Positions 25,612-33,015 of a DNA stretch of 64,000 nt are shown here, in pieces. Position numbers and translations under genes: made by a program. The DNA is from an uncultured Oscillospiraceae bacterium (GTDB lineage: Bacteria > Bacillota > Clostridia > Oscillospirales > Oscillospiraceae), in the NCBI GenBank assembly GCA_947589545.1, contig CANQBA010000005.1, positions 28,874 to 92,873 on the forward strand, given 5' to 3'. The notes below the pieces were generated by a model. The model did not search any database. It was not told where the DNA came from and was given only the letters and a program-made list of their open reading frames with translations. Positions within the stretch are counted from its first letter, which is position 1. Each line of letters starts with the position of its first letter.

Positions 25612-25648
25612 AACCCGCCCAGAGCCTCGCGGCTCCGGGCGGGTTTTG
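25612..25648. terminator. Bidirectional terminator
   Basis: AACCCGCCC (25612-25620) pairs with GGGCGGGTT (25637-25645), with an inner stem GAGCC/GGCTC. TTTT follows on the plus strand and a T-rich run follows on the minus strand, so it serves both the transporter unit and the convergent DUF6076 gene. Bases 25454-25611 hold no gene I can support. Confidence 0.8.
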
Positions 25649-25665
25649 CGTATCAGTTTTTTTGT

Positions 25666-26619
25666 TCAATTCCCCAGCCACTCCAAGAACTCTCCCTCTG
25701 ATATCTCTCCCGCCTCGCAGGCGTCCTTCTTCCTCCGGGCCTCCTCGCCCCAGGCGTAGAAGGCGGACGGCTCGATTCTCCCAGCCTTGATCCACGCGAA
25801 GCGTTTCTTATACTCCCGGCGGTATGCCTTGAAGATGTCGTCCTCCCCGCGCCGCTTAGTCCACGCCATGATCGCACCCACCTCCCGGCAGGTGCGGCCC
25901 TTCTTGTCGCAGACCCGGTCGCAATACTCCACGCCCCCGTGCCCCGTCACCGCGAAATACCGGCCGCAGTTCTTGCACACCCGCATCCGAACCTCCCGCT
26001 TGACGCACTCCCGGACGTGGTAGTCGATGATGTCGTACACCGTCTCCGGCACCAGCACCTCCGCGAAGTCCCCGGAGGGCAGAAGCTCAAACCCAAGCGG
26101 GTATGCCCGGAACCGAAACGCCCTCTCTCCGTCACGCAGATAGTAGTCCGCCATCTTCCGCATGACGGGTCTCTGATCACGGTCCATGTCGAGGACGTTG
26201 GCGAACAGCTCTCTAATCTGCTCCTGCATCTGCTTCAGCTCCTCCGCCATCCGCAGCAGGGCACTGCGCTGCAACAGGTTCTCGCTGAAGTTCCCCAGTG
26301 CCAGCGCCTGACCAATTCGCCACGTCCAATCTAACCGCAGGTGCGAAAAATAGATGTGGTGCTCCTCCAACTCTGCCAGTTCAGACAGAGCCTCCTGCGC
26401 GAACCGCTTGTCCTGGGTCAGGGTCAGCGACCAGAGCTCGTCGGAAATCTTCTTGAGCAGCGGCGCGAGTGCCTCTGTATCCAAATCAAGAAAGCCGAGC
26501 AGACTGCTGGGGAACGGCACCTTCTTCTCGTGGTACTCCTGCGAGTCAAGATTTTTTATCGACATGCCATAGAACTCGGTCCCCTCGGCGATGTAAGTTC
26601 TGAAATCGTAGTTGAGCAT
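25666..26619 (-). CDS. DUF6076-like protein of a mobile element
   Basis: 317 residues from ATG 26619 (GGAGG 8 bases upstream). The C-terminal third has a zinc-ribbon-like block CKNCGRYFAVTG...EYCDRVCD, then EVGAIMAWTKRR and EGEFLEWLGN near the end. The N-terminal two thirds are helical with no recognised motif. This arrangement matches clostridial DUF6076 proteins that accompany integrative elements; the function is unknown. It is divergent from the HTH gene at 26808, with a shared control region between them. Confidence 0.7.
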   Translation of the reverse strand: MLNYDFRTYIAEGTEFYGMSIKNLDSQEYHEKKVPFPSSLLGFLDLDTEALAPLLKKISDELWSLTLTQDKRFAQEALSELAELEEHHIYFSHLRLDWTWRIGQALALGNFSENLLQRSALLRMAEELKQMQEQIRELFANVLDMDRDQRPVMRKMADYYLRDGERAFRFRAYPLGFELLPSGDFAEVLVPETVYDIIDYHVRECVKREVRMRVCKNCGRYFAVTGHGGVEYCDRVCDKKGRTCREVGAIMAWTKRRGEDDIFKAYRREYKKRFAWIKAGRIEPSAFYAWGEEARRKKDACEAGEISEGEFLEWLGN

Positions 26620-26668
26620 GGACGACCCCTCCAAAATAGACTAACGGGAAAAATAAATATAGTAAGTC

Positions 26669-26697
26669 TTGACAAGATGTAACACTGGTGTTATACT
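26669..26697 (+). promoter_or_regulatory. Promoter with built-in operator palindrome
   Basis: TTGACA (26669-26674), 17-base spacer, TATACT (26692-26697). The spacer carries TAACAC-TG-GTGTTA, a perfect 6-bp inverted repeat that touches the -10 hexamer. TAGACTAA occurs nearby at about 26637 and 26713, with AGTCTA in inverse orientation at 26735. It would drive the HTH gene at 26808. Confidence 0.65.
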
Positions 26698-26807
26698 CGC
26701 AACGCAAAGACCAATAGACTAATCAGTTTACATCAGTCTATACCCTCGGCAGAATAAAGTCAAGAACTATTTTGAGCCGGGGGAAAATTTCGGAAAGGAG
26801 GGTACAC

Positions 26808-27179
26808 ATGATTTTAGGGGAACGATTTTATCAGATGAGCAACGCCATCTTCTACTACGACCTAACGCCGACAGAGTTCATGGTCTACAGCTACCTCGTC
26901 TGCTGTGCCGGTCAGAAAGGTGTCTGCTGGCCGAGCATAGGCAAGATCGCGGTCAACTGCAACTGCTCGGAGAACACGGCGAGGAAGGCAATCGCCTCGC
27001 TCGTCAAAAAGCGGTTCATCCGCAGGGTGGCGACGTATGAGGATTGGATAGAGGGTCACAGCCGACAGACGAACAACACGTATTACATCCTCGATCTCCC
27101 GCCGGTGAAGAACACCGCCGCGCCCGCAAAGAGGTATAGGCAGGTCGAAAACACGACGGCCTCACAACCTCCGCCGTGA
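26808..27179 (+). CDS. Helix-turn-helix protein of a mobile element
   Basis: 123 residues from ATG 26808 (AAAGGAGG upstream). A winged-helix core reads LTPTEFMVYSYLVCCAGQ, CWPSIGKIAVNCNCSENTAR and KAIASLVKKRFIRRV, as in replication-initiator or GntR-like HTH_36 proteins. The C-terminus is short and polar. In clostridial integrative elements a gene like this sits just before the mobilisation genes, as here. It could be a replication initiator or a regulator of transfer. Confidence 0.75.
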   Translation: MILGERFYQMSNAIFYYDLTPTEFMVYSYLVCCAGQKGVCWPSIGKIAVNCNCSENTARKAIASLVKKRFIRRVATYEDWIEGHSRQTNNTYYILDLPPVKNTAAPAKRYRQVENTTASQPPP

Positions 27180-27313
27180 GGCCGTGTGTCACGACGTGTG
27201 CGGTTCTACACTCAGAGTGGGGTGTTTACACGTCAGACAAACCCAGCCCCACGTGGGCCGCCTTTCGACGTTTTTCCGACCCCGGAGGGGAGGGAAAACG
27301 AGAAGCAGGATAA

Positions 27314-27369
27314 ACAACCGACATCACAACCAGCGTCGGTTGTCTCACATCTGCCCGCAGTGCGGGCAG
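27314..27369. other. Candidate oriT: two hairpins before the mobilisation genes
   Basis: ACAACCGAC (27314-27322) pairs with GTCGGTTGT (27335-27343), and CTGCCCGC (27351-27358) with GCGGGCAG (27362-27369). They sit in the 300-base gene-free stretch 27180-27479 just before an RHH gene and a MobP-type relaxase, where oriT normally lies. The nick site cannot be identified from sequence alone. Confidence 0.4.
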
Positions 27370-27479
27370 TTTGAGCGGTGTCGGGAACGACATCATTTTG
27401 AACGAGGAAACGGGCCCGTGGCATCTCAAAGCTGAAATGCTTACAGAATCAAAGAAAAAATCAATATCAAGGAGGAAAT

Positions 27480-27893
27480 ATGAGCAAGGAAAAGGAACAA
27501 ATCGCGTTTCGGGTGACCCCGCAGATGAAGCGTCACATCGACCTCATCATGACCACCGACGGCAGCCGGACGCGGAATGAATTTCTGGAACACGCGGTTC
27601 GGTTCTACATCGACCACCTGCTGGCGCGGGACATGACCACGCTGCCGGTGTCGGTGACCAGCGCCATCGACGGGCGGCTCGGTATGCTGGAGGACAGGCT
27701 CTCGGCTCTGCATTTCAACAACTCGGTTGAGCTGGACATGCTGGTGCAGATCATCGCTCACGCATACAAGTTCAACGACACAGCTCTCCGCAAGCTGCGC
27801 TCGGAAAGCGTGAAGAACGTGAAGCAGACAAGCGGGCGCGTGTCTCTGGCGAACGCGGTGAGGGAGAGTGACGAAGCTGAATGGCAGGGCTGA
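27480..27893 (+). CDS. Ribbon-helix-helix mobilisation accessory protein
   Basis: 137 residues, ATG 27480 after AAGGAGG. The N-terminal IAFRVTPQMKRHIDLIMTTDGS and RTRNEFLEHAVRFYIDHLL fit an RHH/Arc-like fold. A helical C-terminal part follows. Such proteins bind oriT and help a relaxase (MobC-like role). Its stop overlaps the relaxase start by 13 bp. It appears intact although its partner is broken. Confidence 0.75.
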   Translation: MSKEKEQIAFRVTPQMKRHIDLIMTTDGSRTRNEFLEHAVRFYIDHLLARDMTTLPVSVTSAIDGRLGMLEDRLSALHFNNSVELDMLVQIIAHAYKFNDTALRKLRSESVKNVKQTSGRVSLANAVRESDEAEWQG

Positions 27894-28381
27894 TTCTGAA
27901 GTCGCCGTACATCAAGGCTGGCGGCGCGGGAAAGTACATGAAGTACATTGCGACGCGAGAAAATGTTGAGAGACTACCTGATGGTCGTCCGCCCACGAAA
28001 AAGCAGGTGGAGCTCATCGGTAAACTCGCAAAGGACTTCCCGGCGTCAACGAAGTCGGACGAGTACGCCGGATACAACAAGTCACCGACGCGAGCAAACG
28101 CCTCCGCCTACATCTCATCAACCCTCGAAGCGAATTGGGATACCGCCCAACGCTCCGACGTCTACATGAAGTACATCGCCACCCGCCCGCGCGTCGAGAA
28201 GCTGGGTACGCACGGCCTCTTCGGTGATGAGGATGACGTGGATCTCAACACGGCTATCGCTGAGATGGAGAGCGTCACCGGCAACGTGTGGACGCACATC
28301 ATCTCCCTGAAGCGCGAGGACGCGGAACGGTTAGGATATGACAATGCCAACACGCGGCAAAATTCTTTGTGGGGGCATTAA
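27881..28381 (+). pseudogene. MobP3-type relaxase, 5' fragment
   Basis: 166 residues: MAGLILKSPYIKAGG, YMKYIATRENVERL, PPTKKQVELIGKLA, YMKYIATRPRVEKLGTHGLF and VWTHIISLKREDAERLGYDN are MobP-family N-terminal features. The family is usually more than 300 residues, and the metal-binding histidines of the middle region are missing. Sequence diverges after GYDNA and stops within a few codons. A C-terminal piece is found at 29262-29471. The gene was interrupted and its centre replaced. Confidence 0.75.
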
Positions 28382-28384
28382 ATT

Positions 28385-28420
28385 AAAAATGCCGGAGCAC
28401 AGAACGGCACCGGCATTTTT
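28385..28420. terminator. Bidirectional terminator
   Basis: AAAAATGCCGG (28385-28395) and CCGGCATTTTT (28410-28420), a perfect 11-bp stem with a 14-base loop. It ends the minus-strand gene at 28449 and the truncated relaxase transcript. Confidence 0.75.
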
Positions 28421-28448
28421 CAATATAGTTGCTTTCAAACAACGCAAA

Positions 28449-28727
28449 TCAGCTAATACTGCACAAATCGACTGTATAGCTACTATTGCCTGTAAATGTA
28501 ATTTTGACAGTAAAGTCACTCCTCAACATTGCACCAAAGCCATTCTGAGCATCTACGTAACCTTTGATCGTCCAAGTGTTCTTTGAGCAGCTTACACAGA
28601 TAGCAATAATAAAAGGTGCCGGCTTAGGGGCGTTTTTATTTTCCTGGTTGTTATTCGCGCAAATCATAGCCCATACAACTGCTATGAAGATTCCCACGAC
28701 CAATATACTAAAACCAATTCCTGCCAT
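28449..28727 (-). CDS. Small membrane-anchored hypothetical protein
   Basis: 92 residues from ATG 28727, two bases after the stop of the upstream gene. One membrane helix (about 3-22, IGFSILVVGIFIAVVWAMIC) is followed by a short Asn/Pro-rich linker and an extracytoplasmic beta-like domain (WTIKGYVDAQNGFGAML, FTVKITFTGNSSYTVDLCS). The layout is of a small surface or immunity-like protein. AT-rich compared with the chromosome. No family recognised. Confidence 0.65.
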   Translation of the reverse strand: MAGIGFSILVVGIFIAVVWAMICANNNQENKNAPKPAPFIIAICVSCSKNTWTIKGYVDAQNGFGAMLRSDFTVKITFTGNSSYTVDLCSIS

Positions 28728-28729
28728 GA

Positions 28730-28975
28730 TTATAATGTACTCCCTTTTTTCAAAAACGATACTGTCCTCTCCGGCACGCAGCTTTCCTGAACGTCTGAAA
28801 TATAATAGCCTCTCTCCTTTGCCCACTGAGCAAGCGCGGAGCCCTTACGCAAATAATATGTGTCTTTAGGCAATGGGATCCCTGTTGCCGCTTCGTACTT
28901 CTTGCCTGTCAGTTGAAAAGTCTCTCCTCTGTCAAGCAGGTACTCCAGACCATCTAATTTTGGACGTTTACCCAT
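28730..28975 (-). CDS. Small hypothetical protein
   Basis: 81 residues. LEYLLDRGETFQLTGKKYEAATG, PLPKDTYYLRKGSALAQWAKE and GYYISDVQESCVPERTVSFL are notable. It may be a short DNA-binding or phage-type regulatory protein, but I recognise no domain. It is followed at two bases by the membrane-anchored gene. Both occupy the interrupted middle of the relaxase gene. A terminator and a 113-base inverted-repeat element lie upstream. Confidence 0.6.
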   Translation of the reverse strand: MGKRPKLDGLEYLLDRGETFQLTGKKYEAATGIPLPKDTYYLRKGSALAQWAKERGYYISDVQESCVPERTVSFLKKGSTL

Positions 28976-29009
28976 GTTTTTTCCCTCGTTTCTCTATTTC
29001 TCACGACAC

Positions 29010-29043
29010 AAAAAAGTGCGTGGCCCCAAACAGAGCCACGCAC
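29010..29043 (-). terminator. Intrinsic terminator on the minus strand
   Basis: GTGCGTGGC (29016-29024) pairs perfectly with GCCACGCAC (29035-29043). On the minus strand six T follow (29015-29010). No minus-strand gene ends here, so it would terminate a transcript passing through the inverted-repeat element at 29067-29179. Confidence 0.65.
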
Positions 29044-29066
29044 CGAAAAACGCATAGCTCCGTTTG

Positions 29067-29179
29067 TTGCCACACAAACTCTTTTTGTCCAACAGAGAAC
29101 GCAAAGATAAGGAGCGCGTTTTTACCAAGAGCAAAAACACGTCCTCCACTGGACAAAGGCTATTGAGTTTGTGTGGCAA
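29067..29179. repeat. 113-base element with 15-bp terminal inverted repeats
   Basis: TTGCCACACAAACTC (29067-29081) and GAGTTTGTGTGGCAA (29165-29179) are perfect inverted repeats. Inside, TTTTTGTCCA and TGGACAAAGG extend the pairing after a short bulge, and CGCGTTTTT/AAAAACACG forms a central hairpin. The element resembles a MITE or a rod-like RNA; with the terminator at 29010 the minus strand could make a structured RNA of about 170 bases. No target-site duplication is obvious. Confidence 0.6.
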
Positions 29180-29261
29180 ATACAGTTACCACGCCTGTAG
29201 CAAGATTACAAGAGAAATGTTAGCATATATTTTGCTTGATAAAGCTTATTTCTACGACTTA

Positions 29262-29471
29262 CATATTCAGACCATCACCGCCTGCGTCACCCGCCTGCTC
29301 TCCCACCTGAGCAGGGTCATCCGAGACGACACGGAGCAAATGTCTCACGGCCCCGGCTTCGGCATTGACCGCAAGAGGTGGAGAGAACTGATGGAGAAAA
29401 GAATCGCAATGGGCCACAAGCCGGACGACCACGAGGAACAGTCACAGGGGTACCAGGGGTTCAGTATATGA
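29262..29471 (+). pseudogene. MobP-type relaxase, 3' fragment
   Basis: The frame reads TACVTRLLSHLSRVIRDD, then GPGFGIDRKRWRELMEKRIA and MGHKPDDHEEQ, which is the characteristic C-terminus of MobP relaxases (MGHK..DDHE). It has no start of its own near this point. With the 5' fragment at 27881 it shows that one relaxase gene was split by roughly 900 bases and lost its middle. Confidence 0.65.
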
Positions 29472-29555
29472 CCCCCACCCCCTGCAAAATCTGCGGGGGA
29501 AATGTACAATAATACGAATAAGCAACAAATATAAAGCCCTTCGGAGAGGCGCAAC

Positions 29556-30696
29556 ATGGGCAAACGCAGAGCCAATGGCGATGGGAATATACGAAAGAGA
29601 CCAGATGGCCGATGGGAAGGGCGGTATGTTGCGGGGCACGATGAGAGCGGAAAAGCGATTCGCAAGAACGTACTCGGCAGAACCCAGGCGGAGGTCAAGG
29701 AGAAGCTGAAAAAAGCAATTCGGGAATGTGCCGAGATCGACATTGAGAAAGCTGAGGAATATACCGTCGGCGGCTGGGTACGGACGTGGTATGAGACTTG
29801 TTCCAAACCGCATATTCGAGAAAGTACGCAGGAATTTTACGAGGACTACATTGAGTACCATGTAGTGCCGAGGATTGGGAACATCTAGCTCACGAAACTG
29901 ACTGGCAGAGATATACAAAAGATGTACAATGAAGTCAAGGCCAGCGGGCGAATCAGGGTAACCAACGACGGCAACGCGGGCATGGGCGCCAGCTACGTCC
30001 GTGGCCTCCACATGATGCTCCACAACTGCCTTGGGCGAGGAGCGGTTGATCCTGCGAAACTCAACAGAGGACTGCATCGTTCCGAAGCCGGAGAAGAAGG
30101 AGATGCACATCCTGCACCCAGAGGACATAAGCGCATACCTCAAAGAGGCTGACCGGCGGGGCGTACTGGCGATGTTCTTCCTGGAGCTGACCACGGGCCT
30201 CCGAAAAGGTGAGCTGGTTACCCTGCTGTGGAGCGGCCTCGATGAACAGTCAATGACGCTGAACGTCTGCAAGCAGGCCGCCGGAGTCAAGGGCGGAGGT
30301 GTGAAGGTTACCCGCCCCAAAACGGAAACCTCCATTCGAAAAATCTCTCTGTCGCAGGAGACTATCGACGTCCTGAAACGGGAGCATGAGAAACACCCGG
30401 AGCTTGAGATCATGTTCCCCTCCCCGAAGACGCTGGGCATGTACTACCCCGACTCAGTGACAGCCATCCACAACAAAATCCTCAAGTCTGCCGGACTTCC
30501 GCACATACGTCTGCACGACCTCCGCCACACTTTTGCAACTCTGGCTCTCCAAAACGGCGTGGACGTAAAAACCGTGTCAAGCATCCTCGGCCACTTCGAC
30601 GCTGGGTTTACGCTGAGAACCTACACCCACGTCACAACGAAGATGCAAGAAGAAGCTGCCGCCGCGATGGGAAAGCTGATTGGGGCGAGCGTATGA
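29556..30696 (+). pseudogene. Tn916-type tyrosine integrase with stop and frameshift
   Basis: The N-terminal arm-binding and SAM-like domains start MGKRRANGDGNIRKRPDGRW and run to a TAG at 29886-29888 after PRIGNI. The same frame continues (LTGRDIQKMYNEVKASGR, YVRGLHMMLHNCL) to a frameshift near 30035. The catalytic domain follows in the next frame: TTGLRKGELVTLLWSG (Arg), HIRLHDLRHTFATLAL (HxxR), ILGHFDAGFTLRTYTH (H and Tyr). All catalytic residues remain, but the gene is split in three. The 3' end and flank are duplicated at 16494. Readthrough cannot be excluded, but loss of function is the simplest view. Confidence 0.85.
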
Positions 30697-30722
30697 GTAA
30701 AAACTACCCCGCCATAACTAAA

Positions 30723-30753
30723 AAGGCCGTGGGGCCCAAAATCCCACGGCCTT
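30723..30753. terminator. Terminator after the integrase
   Basis: AAGGCCGTGGG (30723-30733) pairs perfectly with CCCACGGCCTT (30743-30753). The same hairpin is found in the scar near 16560. Confidence 0.7.
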
Positions 30754-30884
30754 GTGCTATCCTGTCCTTTCCGCTCCGAAATCCCGTTGGGGTCAGAAGT
30801 GGGTCAGAACGGGAAAATCGGAAAATTGCGATATAGACGATTCGGATAGCTGATTTCTCCATCCGCCTATTTCCAGAAATACAC

Positions 30885-30918
30885 AAAGGGCCGATTTTGT
30901 TACCAAAATCGGCCCTTT
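30885..30918. terminator. Perfect 15-bp hairpin
   Basis: AAAGGGCCGATTTTG (30885-30899), loop TTAC, CAAAATCGGCCCTTT (30904-30918). It lies between the integrase remnant and the TGCAAA repeats and may mark the element boundary. Confidence 0.65.
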
Positions 30919-30955
30919 CGTGGAAAAGGACTGCGACAATGATAGAAATTACCGA

Positions 30956-31010
30956 GGGGGGGTGCAAATCCTTTTTAGGGGGGTGCAAATAGGCTGGAGG
31001 GGGTGCAAAA
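30956..31010. repeat. Three G-run/TGCAAA direct repeats
   Basis: G7-TGCAAAT (30956-30969), G6-TGCAAAT (30978-30990) and G5-TGCAAAA (30999-31010). The TGCAAA cores begin 21 and 20 bases apart, close to two helical turns, so bound proteins would sit on one face. They end at the stop of the minus-strand gene at 31011. They could be iterons of a replication or recombination site. Confidence 0.6.
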
Positions 31011-31262
31011 TTAGTGTCCTGTTCTTTGACCGACCTCCCTGGCGCACCACGCCACGAACTCTTCCGGAGACGGCACCTTATCTCCGAATGGCGCCGCCGC
31101 CCACCGTGATCGAGCCACCGGGTCCGGATTTGCCACCGCCGCCGCGATTGCCTCTTTGATGCTCTCCCGAACTTCATCCAGTGACACACCTTGCTGAACG
31201 GCCACCCTCTTGAGGGACCGCTCGGCTTTTTTCAGTTCTGCCCATGTTATGGAATTAGTCAT
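31011..31262 (-). CDS. Small hypothetical protein downstream of recombinases
   Basis: 83 residues from ATG 31262, with GGAGG five bases before it. MTNSITWAELKKAERSLKRV, VSLDEVRESIKEAIAAAVANP and VPSPEEFVAWCAREVG suggest two short helical units; no domain recognised. Similar small proteins occur beside recombinases in clostridial elements. It has its own promoter with an operator-like repeat (31307-31340), and its end touches the TGCAAA repeats. Confidence 0.65.
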   Translation of the reverse strand: MTNSITWAELKKAERSLKRVAVQQGVSLDEVRESIKEAIAAAVANPDPVARSRWAAAPFGDKVPSPEEFVAWCAREVGQRTGH

Positions 31263-31306
31263 ATCCACCTCCACATTTCCGCACCATTACGGCGCATTTG
31301 TTCTGT

Positions 31307-31340
31307 ACGGTTATTACCGTTCAACTAAACGGTATTATAA
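31307..31340 (-). promoter_or_regulatory. -10 box and operator-like repeats
   Basis: On the minus strand TATAAT (31340-31335) is followed by TACCGTT...AACGGTA (31335-31315) and a further ACGGT-TATT-ACCGT overlapping at 31307-31320. Three ACGGT half-sites in 30 bases at the start site suggest repressor control of the gene at 31262. The -35 region is weak. Confidence 0.5.
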
Positions 31341-31440
31341 GCGAAGGTGCTTGTCAGAAAATGTCGAAACACGGCGGTGCGAATAAAAAAAGAGAGAAAA
31401 AGCCCACAAGCCGCAGCCCATGAGCGTTTTCTGTGTGTGG

Positions 31441-33015
31441 TCAAACATTGATCTCGCTGCCATTGAGAAAGCGGAAGGTCATCGTCCCATCAGCATGGAC
31501 GGTTACCAGGTCAACGGAATCAATCCAAAGGCCATCGGTGAAGGTGTCCAGCGGAGAATCCCGCTCCGAGAGCGCAAACATAAAGCCACCGATGGCATCC
31601 GCCTTTTTGAGCCTTTCAGAGCGCCTTTTTTGTAATGCGTCCACCTTGGCCTTGGCGGTTTCATATCGGTCAACCAGGCCATTGTACCGCGCAAGGTAGG
31701 CGGTTTGATCGAGTGCGCTGCGGCTGTTTTCATTCACGCAGCTTTCTACCAAACCGGCTATTACCTCGGTTTCCCCCAGCATGGTTTCGATTTCCGCATC
31801 GATCTCTGAGCAGTCGGTCAAAACTGTCTGCATCACCCGGCAGTCCTCAATGAGCCTATCCCGGTTGGGGATGAGCCGGTTGAAAGCCTCCAGGAATTTC
31901 TCCTTGATGGTGTCCTCGGTCAAATGCGGTGTCCCGCATTTGTGGTCACCCTTGAACTTGGCATTGCACTGCCAGATGGTACGGCGGTATTTGTTTGTGC
32001 TGTTCCATACCTTTGGGCCATAGAACTCTCCGCAATCGCCGCAGACGATTCGGCAGGAGAACAGGCTCCCGGAGCGGTAGCGCCGCCCCAGCTTCTTTCG
32101 CCGTTCCATTTCCTCCTGCACCTGGTCGAACAGGGTCGGTGACACGATGGCCTCGTGGCTCTGCTCTACATAGTATTGCGGGACTTCACCCTCGTTTACC
32201 TTCATCTTCTTCTGGAGAAAGTCCACGGTAAAGCGTTTCTGGAGTCTGGCGTCACCCTTGTATTTTTCATTGGTGAGGATGCTCTCGACCGTAGATGCCT
32301 GCCATTTCTGTTTCCCGGCCGGGGTAGGAATGCCCTCTGCGGTGAGCTGCTTGGCAACGCCGAAGGTGGTCAAACCGCTCAGAAACAAGTCAAAGATGTA
32401 GCGGACGGTTTCTGCCTGCTCCGGCACTACTTTGGGCAGGCCGTCCGGCCCTTTCTCATATCCAAGGAACTGTTTGTAGGGCATGGATACCTTTCCGTCA
32501 GCGAACCGCTTTCTCTGGCCCCAGGTCACGTTCTCGGAGATGGAGCGGCTCTCCTCCTGCGCCAGCGAGGACATGATGGTGAGCAGGAGTTCCCCCTTGC
32601 CGTCAAAGGTGTAGATATTCTCCTTCTCAAAGTAACACTCGCAGCCGGCGTCTTTCAGCTTTCGGATGGTGACCAGACTGTCAACAGTGTTTCTGGCGAA
32701 ACGGCTGACCGATTTTGTAACGATGAGGTCTATCCGTCCGGCAAGCGCGTCCTTGACCATCTGATTGAAGCCCTCGCGGTTTTTCGTGTTCAGGCCGGAA
32801 ATCCCTTCATCCGTATACACCTTCACGAACTCCCAATCGGCGTGGGATTGAATGAACCTGGTGTAGTAGTCGACCTGGGCCTCGTAGCTGGTGAATTGTT
32901 CATCGCTGTCGGTGGACACTCTGGCATAGCCAGCCACTTTGCGCCGGACCGTGGTACCGACAGGCCCTCTCGCATGGATTGCCCTCGTTGCGGGAATGAC
33001 TGTAACATTAGGCAT
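31441..33015 (-). CDS. Large serine recombinase (second of pair)
   Basis: 524 residues. The resolvase domain has the nucleophile in VAGYARVSTDSDEQ (Ser near 34), TDEGISGLNTKNR, IVTKSVSRFARNTVDSL and SLAQEESRSISENVTWG. The recombinase domain has YIFDLFLSGLTTFGVAKQL and a zinc ribbon follows (CGDCGEFYGPK...CNAKFKGDHKCGTP). A coiled-coil C-terminus completes the large serine recombinase layout. It would cut and rejoin att sites of the prophage or of an older element. Its start overlaps the stop of the preceding recombinase by 8 bp. Confidence 0.92.
   Translation of the reverse strand: MPNVTVIPATRAIHARGPVGTTVRRKVAGYARVSTDSDEQFTSYEAQVDYYTRFIQSHADWEFVKVYTDEGISGLNTKNREGFNQMVKDALAGRIDLIVTKSVSRFARNTVDSLVTIRKLKDAGCECYFEKENIYTFDGKGELLLTIMSSLAQEESRSISENVTWGQRKRFADGKVSMPYKQFLGYEKGPDGLPKVVPEQAETVRYIFDLFLSGLTTFGVAKQLTAEGIPTPAGKQKWQASTVESILTNEKYKGDARLQKRFTVDFLQKKMKVNEGEVPQYYVEQSHEAIVSPTLFDQVQEEMERRKKLGRRYRSGSLFSCRIVCGDCGEFYGPKVWNSTNKYRRTIWQCNAKFKGDHKCGTPHLTEDTIKEKFLEAFNRLIPNRDRLIEDCRVMQTVLTDCSEIDAEIETMLGETEVIAGLVESCVNENSRSALDQTAYLARYNGLVDRYETAKAKVDALQKRRSERLKKADAIGGFMFALSERDSPLDTFTDGLWIDSVDLVTVHADGTMTFRFLNGSEINV

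Noticed and set aside
27371..27580. 69-codon plus-strand frame over the start of the RHH gene
   Set aside because: It shares the ribosome binding site of the RHH gene in another frame and gives no sensible protein.
30956..31010. Short direct repeats as a CRISPR array
   Set aside because: Only three repeats of 12-14 bases with 8-9-base gaps; no spacers of CRISPR length and no cas genes.
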